From an uncultured Azospirillum sp. (GTDB lineage Bacteria; Pseudomonadota; Alphaproteobacteria; RF32; CAG-239): a stretch of DNA of 37,027 nt. A model generated the notes under the pieces. The model had not been told where the DNA came from, did not search any database, and worked only from the letters and a program-made list of their open reading frames with translations. Below, piece by piece: positions 19,651-28,918 of the stretch. Location of the stretch: assembly GCA_946623145.1 (NCBI GenBank), contig CAMOQT010000005.1, positions 1-37,027 of the forward strand, written 5' to 3'. The translations under genes were made by a program, and so were the position numbers. Position 1 is the first letter of the stretch. Each line of letters starts with the position of its first letter.

Positions 19651-21333
19651 ATGAATAAAGAACTGATGCTGGATATGTTTTATGCGGCGCCGGAGTTATG
19701 GTATATCCTGCTGGTTGTCTTTTTGCTTTTGCTCGGTTTTTTATTCTTCTCACAAATTAAAATTCTTAAATTAACCCAAAAAAATTACTTTATTAATCGA
19801 GACCGTGAGCGCTATGCAGAAACGTTATATGCTTCAAAAGACGGTTATTTCGCCTTTATTTACCCCGATGAAAAAGTCAATGATCCGCAAAATTTCGTTA
19901 AAGAGCGCTGTTCTCGAAGACTGGCTGTTATTTTGGATTTATCGCAAGGTACTTCATCTACTTTTGAAGATGTCCTTAAGTGCTTTTACAAAGAAGATGC
20001 AAAAAAAATATCTAAATATGTTTCTCTTTTACAAGAAGACGGCGTTTCTTTTGAAGAAGATTTTAATCTTAAAAACAGCAACAGACGCCTTAATTTGACA
20101 GGAACACGTATTAATGCCAGTGACGGAAATTTATATTGTGATATGATCTGGTTTCGTGATGTCAGTGAAGAAATTAATCAAATTACAGTCCTAGAAAATG
20201 AAAAGAAAGCAGCGTTTTTACATAGCCAACAACTTGAGGACATTATTGATAATCTTCCTTATCCTTCTTGGCTGCGTGATGATGCCTTAAATCTGGTTTT
20301 GGTTAACAAAAAATATCTGGATTTTGTTAAAGGGGCTAACAAATATGATATTATTACACATCAAATCGAAATTACCGGACTAAACAATACAAGTATTTCA
20401 AAAGCTCTTGCCGAACAAGCTCAGTCACTTAATCGTATCCAAAAGCAAGATATTAATTTAATAAAAAAAGGACAACATTGTTCTTTCGAAGTTTGGGAAT
20501 CTCCTTTTCATCTTGAAGGATATCTTGATAAGATTTGGACAGTTGGAGCATTAATTGATATTACTGAACTCGATACGCTCAAACGCAATCTTAAACAGCA
20601 CCATAATGCTCATTTAGAAATTTTAGGAACATTGGGAACAGCTTTTGCTGTTTTTGATAACACTAAAAAACTTTCTTTTTACAACCAGGCTTTTGCTCAT
20701 TTATGGCAGCAGGATGTCAGTTGGCTAGATACAGCTCCTTCTTATACTTCCTTTTTAGAGAATGTCAGAGAAAAAAGATTATTACCGGAAGTTCCTGATT
20801 TTCGCTCCTATAAAAATGACGAAATTAAAGCTTTTTCTGAAATATTAGAGCCTAAAGAAGATATGCTTCACCTTCCTAACGGAAATACTATTCGTCGTGT
20901 TCGCTCGCCGCATCCGATGGGTGGCGTTATTTTTGCTTTTGAGGATGTTTCTGACCGATTGGCTACCCGAAGGGCTTATAACGCTTTGCTACAAGTACAA
21001 GAAGAAATCCTTAATAATTTGTTTGATGCCGTCATTATCTTTGGTTCTAATGGTCGTTTAAAAGCTTATAATCAAGCTTATCTCAGCCTCTGGAAGTTAG
21101 AGGAGCTTTTTTTACAGAAGGAACCAAGTCTTTCTGAAATATTGGAAGAGCAACGGTCTTTCTTTAGTAATGTCGACAATTGGAATGAATTTAAGGAAGA
21201 TATTATTGCACACCTGATGAATGCCAATACAAAAACTTTCCGATTAATTAGAAACGATGGCGTGCAAATAGAAATTTTATCTTCTTTGTTATCAGATGAT
21301 TCAATTATGGTAACAAGCAAAGTTTTGCAATAA
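19651..21333 (+). CDS. membrane-anchored multi-PAS protein lacking kinase domains
   Basis: N-terminal TM; PAS-like segments (LGTAFAVFDNTKKLSFYNQAFAHLW; NNLFDAVIIFGSNGRLKAYNQAYLSLWKL); ends without HisKA/HATPase motifs. Confidence 0.8.
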   Translation: MNKELMLDMFYAAPELWYILLVVFLLLLGFLFFSQIKILKLTQKNYFINRDRERYAETLYASKDGYFAFIYPDEKVNDPQNFVKERCSRRLAVILDLSQGTSSTFEDVLKCFYKEDAKKISKYVSLLQEDGVSFEEDFNLKNSNRRLNLTGTRINASDGNLYCDMIWFRDVSEEINQITVLENEKKAAFLHSQQLEDIIDNLPYPSWLRDDALNLVLVNKKYLDFVKGANKYDIITHQIEITGLNNTSISKALAEQAQSLNRIQKQDINLIKKGQHCSFEVWESPFHLEGYLDKIWTVGALIDITELDTLKRNLKQHHNAHLEILGTLGTAFAVFDNTKKLSFYNQAFAHLWQQDVSWLDTAPSYTSFLENVREKRLLPEVPDFRSYKNDEIKAFSEILEPKEDMLHLPNGNTIRRVRSPHPMGGVIFAFEDVSDRLATRRAYNALLQVQEEILNNLFDAVIIFGSNGRLKAYNQAYLSLWKLEELFLQKEPSLSEILEEQRSFFSNVDNWNEFKEDIIAHLMNANTKTFRLIRNDGVQIEILSSLLSDDSIMVTSKVLQ

Positions 21334-21400
21334 CTAATCTTCGTTGACATCATATCTAAAAAAGCATACTCTATATGATGGAGATGTTTGGAGATTTGCA

Positions 21401-22243
21401 ATGAGCGATGATACTTTAAATTCTAATTTTGAATGGAAGAAAAAAAGTTTTGATAAAAAAGAACGTTTGTCTCGCCGTATTGATGCAAATCAAGCGTCTC
21501 TCTCTGATTTTAAAAGAAAAGATAATATTACCAACGCTGTTCCGTTGACAGCACAAAAAACTGTTGATTTTGATCGCCATTTAAAGAAAATGCGCAAACA
21601 AATAAAACAGGCTGTTGATGACGATGATGAGGAAGAAAATGACTCTTTTATTTCAGATCCTCTTTCTTCTCTTTTGTTGGAAAACTCTTTCATGGAAAAT
21701 CAGCTGTTTGAATCTCTAAGCGATACAGAAAAAGAGATTTTATCGCAGCATCAGCAAACACAACAAAATTTAAAATTACAAAAAGACATTGCAAAGCTTC
21801 AGGCTTTGGCTGATGCTAATATTTTTGCAAAAAAGGCTGGTTTACCCAAACTGTCACCACGCATTGTTGCCGAAAATATGCAACATAACGGATGGGGAAA
21901 AGACACCTTTAGAACTGCTGTTGAGCATTATCTTACACCGGATATCGATATCGGAAAAAAACTTGATCCGCAAAAGATTAAAAAATTAATGAGCGGAATT
22001 AAGAGATTACAAAAAATCGGCGGTATTTCAGCTGTTCAGGGAATGAAAATTAATGACGTTATTCATATTACCGATAAAAAATATGATGACAAAAAAGTTG
22101 CACAATTGTTACTCAAAAAGACAGGAAGAAATCCTAGCAAAACCGCGGATAAAAAAAGAGAGAAAAAGCTACAACAGCCGCAAAAGGTCAGTTTTAAGAA
22201 ATTAATTCAGAGAAGACAAGAGCAAACAATTATGAAAGTTTAG
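21401..22243 (+). CDS. hypothetical protein
   Basis: ATG at 21401 with GGAG 8 nt upstream, preferred over the TTG-initiated ORF at 21344; no recognised family. Confidence 0.7.
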   Translation: MSDDTLNSNFEWKKKSFDKKERLSRRIDANQASLSDFKRKDNITNAVPLTAQKTVDFDRHLKKMRKQIKQAVDDDDEEENDSFISDPLSSLLLENSFMENQLFESLSDTEKEILSQHQQTQQNLKLQKDIAKLQALADANIFAKKAGLPKLSPRIVAENMQHNGWGKDTFRTAVEHYLTPDIDIGKKLDPQKIKKLMSGIKRLQKIGGISAVQGMKINDVIHITDKKYDDKKVAQLLLKKTGRNPSKTADKKREKKLQQPQKVSFKKLIQRRQEQTIMKV

Positions 22244-22775
22244 CCAATAGGGCGCTATAAGCATTTGTAAGTTGTTTAAATTTTTCTTCCGCTTCTTTAT
22301 CATCCTGATGCAAATCTGGATGATATTTTTTTACCAATTTTTTATATTTCTTTTTTAGATTTTCAACGCTCAGCTCATCGTATTCCAGCTCCATAATTTT
22401 TATCCAGCGTTTTTCTTCTGTTGTAAAAAAAGCATCGGGAGCTGCCGAGGTGAATTCTTCCGCGTATTCACTAAAGAATCCGAAAGCATCCTTAAATTTA
22501 TATCCGTAACTATACTTTATTTTTGAACGACCGCCATTAAAGTGCATTCTGGCTCGCTCACGCTTCATATCCTCCCCTTCTTGAGCATCAGCATAATTCC
22601 ATTTAGCATTATATTCTTGAACATGCTCCAGGCAAAACCAATAATAATCTTTCAGACTTTTATCTTTCGGTGCGCGATAAATTCCTGCTTTGGTGCATCC
22701 CTCATGATCACATTGGCGTTCTGTATCTTCCGTTTGCGGAGCGAAATATTTTCTCGTTCTTTGTTTCTTTTTCAT
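22230..22775 (-). CDS. J-domain protein with N-terminal Cys/His cluster
   Basis: C-terminal YKKLVKKYHPDLHQDDKEAEEKFKQLTNAYSAL (HPD motif); N-terminal CDHEGCTKAGIYRAP...WFCLEHVQEYN. Confidence 0.88.
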   Translation of the reverse strand: MKKKQRTRKYFAPQTEDTERQCDHEGCTKAGIYRAPKDKSLKDYYWFCLEHVQEYNAKWNYADAQEGEDMKRERARMHFNGGRSKIKYSYGYKFKDAFGFFSEYAEEFTSAAPDAFFTTEEKRWIKIMELEYDELSVENLKKKYKKLVKKYHPDLHQDDKEAEEKFKQLTNAYSALLAKLS

Positions 22776-22922
22776 AATCTGATCAAACTATTATCTTAAT
22801 TTACTGTATTAGTAATGCATTCCCATTATAATATCAAGAAAAGTTGTGTAAAGTAATTGAAAATAATTCGAACTTTTTTATAATTAATTTATTAAATTTT
22901 TGTTATTTACAAAAGGATTGAT

Positions 22923-23759
22923 ATGCCTGAGTTGCCTGAAGTTGAAACGATTAAAACCGCCATTCAAAAACAACTTAAGAATGCGCAAATTTTAGATATT
23001 GTCATCAGGAATCCGAATTTAAGGCAAAAAGTTCCTTCTGATTTTACAAAAAGAATAAAAAATAAAAAAATTATCGGTTATCAGCGAATAGCTAAATATA
23101 TCCTTCTTCACCTTGAAGATAATTTATCCATCGTCATTCATCTCGGCATGAGCGGGCGAATCCGATTATCTCCCTCCCTTGGTACTTTACAAAAACATGA
23201 CCATCTTGTTTTTAAAACAAGCGAGGGTTATATGGTTTACAATGATGCCAGACGTTTCGGATTATGCTTATATCTGCCTTCCGACAAAATTTATACCCAT
23301 CCTTTGTTTAAGGATATCGGAATCGACCCTTTTGATAAAAAACTAACCGGAAAATGGCTAAAACAAAAGCTCTCTAAAAAACAAACGTCAATTAAACAAG
23401 CTTTACTTGATCAACATATTATTTGTGGAATCGGTAATATTTATGCTTCGGAATCGTTATTTCTTGCAGGGATTTTGCCGACACGGGTAGCATCTTCGCT
23501 TACAGATAAAGAATGTATTGTTATTGTCGAAAAGGTGCGTGAGACCTTAAATAAAGCCATTCTTGCAGGAGGATCCACTTTGCGAGATTATCAAAAACCT
23601 GATGGTAGTCTGGGATATTTTCAAAACCAGCATTGTGTTTATAATAAAACAGGTTTACCTTGTCCTATATGTACTTGTCGATTGGAAGAAACAGGGGGAA
23701 TCCAAAAAATCATCCAAGCCGGCAGATCAACTTATTTTTGCGCAACAAAACAAAGGTAA
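22923..23759 (+). CDS. mutM: formamidopyrimidine-DNA glycosylase (Fpg/MutM)
   Basis: MPELPEVETIKTAI N-terminus; HLGMSGRIRL; DARRFGL; KQALLDQHIICGIGNIYASESLF; GGSTLRDYQKPDGSLGYFQ; Cys zinc finger at the end. Confidence 0.95.
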   Translation: MPELPEVETIKTAIQKQLKNAQILDIVIRNPNLRQKVPSDFTKRIKNKKIIGYQRIAKYILLHLEDNLSIVIHLGMSGRIRLSPSLGTLQKHDHLVFKTSEGYMVYNDARRFGLCLYLPSDKIYTHPLFKDIGIDPFDKKLTGKWLKQKLSKKQTSIKQALLDQHIICGIGNIYASESLFLAGILPTRVASSLTDKECIVIVEKVRETLNKAILAGGSTLRDYQKPDGSLGYFQNQHCVYNKTGLPCPICTCRLEETGGIQKIIQAGRSTYFCATKQR

Positions 23760-23763
23760 TAAA

Positions 23764-24132
23764 ATGAAGCGGTTTTATTTATTTATTTTATTGTTCTGTT
23801 TATGCTCTTCCCTTGTTATGGCAAAAGGAGCAACTTTTATTGATGGAATGGAAGATATTCCGTTAATGAAAGGTTTAATTCAAAAAGTAGAAAAAACTGT
23901 TTCTTTTGGAAATGAAGAATCGAGATTTGTTGAGGCATATCTTATTTCTTCCAAAGTCGGCTTTAAGAAAGTTGAGACTTTTTATAAAGAATCCTTACCT
24001 CAATTAGGCTGGACTTATCAAGGAACAACCGATGGCACTGTTGTTTTTTATCGTGACAGCGAATCCTTAAGTATTCACAAAGAATCCAGTAAACCGTTAA
24101 AACTTCGTGTTACTATAAAGAATCGAATTTAA
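23764..24132 (+). CDS. small secreted/periplasmic protein
   Basis: Signal peptide MKRFYLFILLFCLCSSLVMA; ATG 4 nt after the mutM stop; listed ORF 23563 starts inside mutM in another frame. Confidence 0.75.
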   Translation: MKRFYLFILLFCLCSSLVMAKGATFIDGMEDIPLMKGLIQKVEKTVSFGNEESRFVEAYLISSKVGFKKVETFYKESLPQLGWTYQGTTDGTVVFYRDSESLSIHKESSKPLKLRVTIKNRI

Positions 24133-24142
24133 AGGAGCCAAA

Positions 24143-24910
24143 ATGAAAGCGGAATATATTGCAGCTGAAATTCGCGAAAACATCGGTATTATTACCTTAA
24201 ATAATCCGAATAATTTAAATTCCATCAACGAAAAAATGCTTCGAGAACTATCTGAGCAAATCGCAGAATATGATAATTCTAAGCATGTTCGAGTTATTGT
24301 CTTGAAGGGAATCGAAAAATCTTTTGCTGCAGGTCTTGATATTAAAAGTATTGCGGCAAACTTAAGTAATGCTAAAGAAATACTTAAAAACATGCAAACT
24401 TCTTTTCAGTCCATTTTAACGGCTAAAAAACCTTTAATTGCCGCTGTTTCTGGATTTGCTTTGGGAATCGGTTGTGAAATAGTTATGTGCTGTGACATTG
24501 TTTTAGCTACAGAAACCGCCCGATTTGGTTTACCGGAACTTAGCATTGGTCTTTTACCTTGTTTCGGTGGTTGTCATTTGCTAACAAAAACTGTCGGAAA
24601 AGCAAAGGCGATGGATATGATTTTGTCCGGTCGCGCCTTACTCGCCGATGAAGCGGAAAAAGCCGGATTAGTTAGTCGTATCGTTACTTCAGAATCCTTA
24701 ACGGAAGAATATACGAAATTAGCACAAAGAATCGCTTCTTTACCTCAAAGTACAGTTCTTCGTGCTAAAAGAATCATTTCTCAGGCGACTCAATCTCCTC
24801 AAGCAGAATTAGAGAATCTATTAAGCTTAAGTAGCGTAGAATCGTCTGAATTTAAGCAATCATTGATGTCTTATGCGCAAAAAAAGCCGTCAAATGCGGC
24901 AAAAGCGTAA
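24143..24910 (+). CDS. enoyl-CoA hydratase/isomerase family protein
   Basis: Crotonase motifs: FAAGLDIKSIA, AAVSGFALGIGCEIVMCCDIVLATETARFGLPELSIGLLPCFGG. Confidence 0.95.
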   Translation: MKAEYIAAEIRENIGIITLNNPNNLNSINEKMLRELSEQIAEYDNSKHVRVIVLKGIEKSFAAGLDIKSIAANLSNAKEILKNMQTSFQSILTAKKPLIAAVSGFALGIGCEIVMCCDIVLATETARFGLPELSIGLLPCFGGCHLLTKTVGKAKAMDMILSGRALLADEAEKAGLVSRIVTSESLTEEYTKLAQRIASLPQSTVLRAKRIISQATQSPQAELENLLSLSSVESSEFKQSLMSYAQKKPSNAAKA

Positions 24911-24938
24911 TTTTTTTAATGTTTAGGCAATATTTTTG

Positions 24939-24966
24939 TTGACTTATCATTGAGAGAGTTTATAAG
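24939..24966 (+). promoter_or_regulatory. sigma-70 type promoter of rpsT
   Basis: TTGACT (24939-24944), N16, TATAAG (24961-24966). Confidence 0.55.
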
Positions 24967-25019
24967 ACTATTCAGGATTATAAAATCAATTTTAACTATT
25001 TAAATTAGGAATAAGAAAA

Positions 25020-25280
25020 ATGGCCAATCATAAATCGGCAAAAACAAGAATTAATAGAAACAATAAAAGAAGCATTATTAATGGTGCTCGCAGAAGTCGT
25101 GTTCGTACTTTCGTAAAGAAAGTTTTAGCAGCTGTTCTTGAAAATAATAAAGAAGCTGCTGCAAATGCTTTTAAAGTTGCTGAAGCAGAATTAATGAGAG
25201 CTGTCAATAAAGGTGTTTTGAAAAAGAACACAGCTTCTCGGACAGTATCTCGTCTTTCTAAGAAAGTTAAAGCACTTTAA
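25020..25280 (+). CDS. rpsT: 30S ribosomal protein S20
   Basis: MANHKSAKTRINRNNKRSIINGARRSRVRTFVKKV...GVLKKNTASRTVSRLSKKV. Confidence 0.97.
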   Translation: MANHKSAKTRINRNNKRSIINGARRSRVRTFVKKVLAAVLENNKEAAANAFKVAEAELMRAVNKGVLKKNTASRTVSRLSKKVKAL

Positions 25281-25296
25281 TTTTATTGCTTTTAAT

Positions 25297-25355
25297 AAAA
25301 CACAAAACATTATAACCTATAAGAATTAGGGGATATTGTTTTGTGTTTTTTTGTT
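25297..25355 (+). terminator. terminator after rpsT
   Basis: 13-bp perfect inverted repeat AAAACACAAAACA (25297-25309) / TGTTTTGTGTTTT (25337-25349) followed by T-rich tract. Confidence 0.75.
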
Positions 25356-25479
25356 TTATTTTCAAGACTCTACGCGCGACTCTAAAAAAAATATCTGTCA
25401 AGAAATATAATTTAAATGTTCTTAATATGTTCTGTTGTATTTATTTTTTTTCAGGTTATTATCCGAATCACTTTCTGAC

Positions 25480-25516
25480 GAATATTAAAAGACAATAAAA
25501 CGTCTTTTGAATATTC
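25480..25516 (+). promoter_or_regulatory. strong hairpin in the dnaA upstream region
   Basis: GAATATTAAAAGAC (25480-25493) - AATAAAAC - GTCTTTTGAATATTC (25502-25516), 14 bp with one bulge; no U-tract. Confidence 0.5.
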
Positions 25517-25778
25517 TACCAATAAAGATTCTTTATGGTACAGGAATAAAAGATATTTTCTTTTGGCATGGGGAAATAGTCTGGTTAAATTTTCAGAATA
25601 AAGATTTTATCAGATTAATGCCGAAAGCCCTCTTCAAAACAGAAGGTTTAAAATGAGGTTTATATTATAAAGACAGACAGATTTTTGATATAGATTAAAT
25701 ATCTCAAATTTGATTACCGCCTTTAGAAAAACAATATAACTATATTTGTATTAATTATCTTTTTGATGGGGAGAGAAA

Positions 25779-27224
25779 ATGGCTGAGCAGGCAATTAATG
25801 ATTTAGAATCCGTACAAGATCAATGGACTCAAATTTGCAGCCAATTAAAAAATGAAGTCGGCGATGTTGCTTTTGATAGCTGGCTAAAACCTTTAACACC
25901 GAGTTCTTTTAGTGAAGGTGTTATGAACATTTGTGTACCGACACGCTTTATGCGTAACTGGGTTATCACGCATTATTCTGATAGAATCCATAAAATTTGG
26001 GAAAAGAAAAACCCTCAAATAAAATCTATTAATTTTATTGTTCAAGCTGTTCAAGAAGGCGGTCACGGCTTATATTCAAACTCTTGCCGCTCTTTATTAA
26101 AGAAAATTTCAAACAGCCCGTCTCCGGCAAATATTTATCAAAGCGGTATTAATTCTATTCTTGCCAACAATAATGAATTTATTGCTAATCAGGATCAATC
26201 TTTATCTGTTCCTTTGAATCCGCAGTATACTTTTGAAAATTTTGTGGTTGGTAAAACAAATGAATTTGCTTATGCTGCTGCTCGTAAAGTTGCAGAATCA
26301 CGCAATGTTTCGTTTAACCCTTTGTTCTTGTATTCCGGTGTTGGTTTAGGTAAAACACACTTAATGCATGCAATTGCTTGGCACATTAAACAACAAGATC
26401 CAAGCCGTAATATTGTTTATCTTTCTGCCGAAAAGTTTATGTATAAGTTTGTTCGTGCTTTACGCTATAAAGATACGACTGCTTTTAAGGAACAATTCCG
26501 TTCTGTTGATGTCTTAATGGTTGATGATGTTCAATTTATGGGTGGAAAAGACACCACACAGGAAGAATTTTTCTACACATTCAACTCTTTGATAGAAGAA
26601 GGACGTCAGATTATTATTTCTGCTGACAAATCACCTTCTGATCTGGAGGGAATCGAGGCTCGTCTTAAATCACGTCTCGGATGCGGTTTGGTTGCTGATA
26701 TTCATCCGACAGATTTTGATTTACGTATTGGTATTTTGGAAAACAAAGCCCGCCAATTAGGTGTTGAGTTACCACAAAAAGTTTCTGAATTTTTAGCTCA
26801 AAAGATTACATCAAACATCAGAGAATTGGAAGGCGCTCTACGTCGTGTTATAGCACACTCCCAGCTCTTATCTGATAAAGAAATTACCTTGGATATGACA
26901 CAAGATGTTTTGAAAGATATGTTGCGTTCTAATGATAAAAGAACAACCATTGATGAAATTCAGAAAAAAGTTGCAGAATATTTTAATATTTCCGTTAAGG
27001 AGATGCAATCTTCTCGCCGTGCTCGTACAGTTGCTCGCCCAAGACAGATTGCTATGTATTTGGCAAAACAATTAACCTCTCGCTCTTTGCCTGAAATCGG
27101 TCGTAAATTTGATCGTGACCACACGACTGTTATGCATGCGGTTCGTAAAGTTGAAGAGTTAATTGTAGAGGATTCGACTTTAGCAGAGAACGTTGATGCT
27201 TTGCGCCGCACTCTTGATGCTTAA
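25779..27224 (+). CDS. dnaA: chromosomal replication initiator DnaA
   Basis: YTFENFVVGKTNEFAYAAARKVAE, YSGVGLGKTHLMHAIAW, VLMVDDVQFMGGKDTTQEEFFYTFN, ARPRQIAMYLAKQLTSRSLPEIGRKFDRDHTTVMHAVRKVEEL. Confidence 0.99.
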   Translation: MAEQAINDLESVQDQWTQICSQLKNEVGDVAFDSWLKPLTPSSFSEGVMNICVPTRFMRNWVITHYSDRIHKIWEKKNPQIKSINFIVQAVQEGGHGLYSNSCRSLLKKISNSPSPANIYQSGINSILANNNEFIANQDQSLSVPLNPQYTFENFVVGKTNEFAYAAARKVAESRNVSFNPLFLYSGVGLGKTHLMHAIAWHIKQQDPSRNIVYLSAEKFMYKFVRALRYKDTTAFKEQFRSVDVLMVDDVQFMGGKDTTQEEFFYTFNSLIEEGRQIIISADKSPSDLEGIEARLKSRLGCGLVADIHPTDFDLRIGILENKARQLGVELPQKVSEFLAQKITSNIRELEGALRRVIAHSQLLSDKEITLDMTQDVLKDMLRSNDKRTTIDEIQKKVAEYFNISVKEMQSSRRARTVARPRQIAMYLAKQLTSRSLPEIGRKFDRDHTTVMHAVRKVEELIVEDSTLAENVDALRRTLDA

Positions 27225-27247
27225 GGCTTTCCTTATTCAATAAAATC

Positions 27248-27275
27248 AGCCGGCTTCTTCAAAGCCGGCTTTTTT
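27248..27275 (+). terminator. rho-independent terminator after dnaA
   Basis: AGCCGGCTT-cttca-AAGCCGGCT + T6. Confidence 0.92.
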
Positions 27276-27289
27276 GAAAAGAAAAGATA

Positions 27290-27706
27290 ATGTTACAGAA
27301 ACAAATTGGAATCGGTGTCGGATTATACCTTTTTAATGATGAACACCAACTTTTGCTCGGTTTAAGAAAATCCAAACACGGTGAAGGAACGTGGTGTCCT
27401 CCGGGCGGACATTTGGAATACGGGGAATCTTTCGAAAAAGCAGCCGCTAGAGAAACTATGGAAGAAACGAGCATAATAGCACAAGAAAAAGACATTTCTA
27501 TCGGTGGCGTTACCAATGATTTTTTTGAAGAATCCGGCAAACATTATGTTACTATTCACCTGATTGCATCTTCCTTTTCCGGAGAGCCGAAAATTATGGA
27601 ATCGAATAAGTGCGCTCAGTGGCAATGGTTTGATTTGAACAAGCTTCCTGAAAATATATTTTTGCCTGCAGCTCATTTTTTAGCTCAAAATCCTTTTAAC
27701 AAATAA
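27290..27706 (+). CDS. NUDIX hydrolase
   Basis: Nudix box GGHLEYGESFEKAAARETMEETSI (terminal Gly replaced by Ser). Confidence 0.9.
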   Translation: MLQKQIGIGVGLYLFNDEHQLLLGLRKSKHGEGTWCPPGGHLEYGESFEKAAARETMEETSIIAQEKDISIGGVTNDFFEESGKHYVTIHLIASSFSGEPKIMESNKCAQWQWFDLNKLPENIFLPAAHFLAQNPFNK

Positions 27707-27798
27707 ATTTCTGTTGAATACTTGTTGTTTGGGCTTAGACAATAAAGAAAAGCGTGTTATTCTTTCAGTAATTTTAATTATATTTAATGGTACAAAAA

Positions 27799-28917
27799 AT
27801 GAAATTCACTATCGAACGCTCTATTTTATTAAAAACTTTAAGTCACGTCCAAAGTATTGTTGAAAAAAGGAATACTATTCCTGTTCTTTCAAATGTAAAA
27901 ATTGAAGCTTTACCTGATGGTATCAGTTTCAAGGCTACAGATATGGATACAGAAAGCACAGAAATCGTTGATGCAAAAATCCAGGAACAAGGTGCAACAA
28001 CAGCTCCGGCTCATATGTTGTACGATATTGTCAGAAAACTTTCTGATGGTTCTGAAGTTGAATTAACATTCCCTGACGATAAAGGTCAATTGACTATTTC
28101 TTCTGGAAAATCAAAGTTTTCTTTATCTTGTATTGGGGTTGAAGATTTTCCTGTTATTTCCGGTGATGCTTTACCGATTAATTTTTCAATGTCTGTTGCA
28201 GAACTTAAAGGCGTTATTGATAGAACAAAGTTTGCCGTATCAACAGAAGAAACAAGATATTACTTAAATGGTGTTTATATGCACGCTAAAACAACCGGCG
28301 CCGCCAGCGTTTTAAGAGTTGTAGCCACAGACGGACACCGTTTGGCTTGTGTTGAAACGCCCTTGCCGCAAGGCGCCGAATCGTTAAACGGCGTCATTAT
28401 TCCAAGAAAAACCATCGCTGAAATTCGTAAATTGTTGGACGATACAAGCGCTGAAACGGTTGCTATCTCAATGTCTGATAACAAAGTTCGTTTTACATTG
28501 GATAACATTACCTTAACTTCAAAATTAATTGATGGTACTTATCCTGATTATGAGCGTGTTATTCCGACAGATAATGATAAATCTTTAGAAATGAGTGTTA
28601 AAGATTTAGCTGTTGCTGTTGATCGCGTTTCTGTTGTTGCCGAAAGAACTCGCGCCATTAAAATGATTACTGGAACAAACCACGTGATTATTACAACATC
28701 AAGTCCGGAATTAGGAAGCGCTCAAGAAGAAATGGAAGCTGTTTACAACGGTGAAGCTTTAGAAATCGGATACAACTTCAGATATTTACTTGATATTTTA
28801 GCTGAGATTGTCGGTGATACGGTTAAAATCAGCTTTGCTGATGCTTCTTCTCCATCGGTTATCCATGATACATCAGATTCAAGTGCTGTTTTTGTTTTGA
28901 TGCCAATGAGAGTATAA
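27799..28917 (+). CDS. dnaN: DNA polymerase III beta subunit (sliding clamp)
   Basis: MKFTIERSILLKTLSHVQSIVEKRNTIPVLSNVKIEA; C-terminal FVLMPMRV; canonical start at 27799 rather than 27787. Confidence 0.97.
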   Translation: MKFTIERSILLKTLSHVQSIVEKRNTIPVLSNVKIEALPDGISFKATDMDTESTEIVDAKIQEQGATTAPAHMLYDIVRKLSDGSEVELTFPDDKGQLTISSGKSKFSLSCIGVEDFPVISGDALPINFSMSVAELKGVIDRTKFAVSTEETRYYLNGVYMHAKTTGAASVLRVVATDGHRLACVETPLPQGAESLNGVIIPRKTIAEIRKLLDDTSAETVAISMSDNKVRFTLDNITLTSKLIDGTYPDYERVIPTDNDKSLEMSVKDLAVAVDRVSVVAERTRAIKMITGTNHVIITTSSPELGSAQEEMEAVYNGEALEIGYNFRYLLDILAEIVGDTVKISFADASSPSVIHDTSDSSAVFVLMPMRV

Positions 28918-28918
28918 A

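Noticed and set aside
23563-24132. 189 aa ORF as listed
   Set aside because: Its first part runs through mutM in another frame; the real gene most likely starts at 23764 with a signal peptide
25412-25425. TTAA-ATGTTC-TTAA near dnaA, resembling a CtrA site
   Set aside because: Spacing is 6, not the 7 of the TTAA-N7-TTAA consensus, and the region is AT-rich
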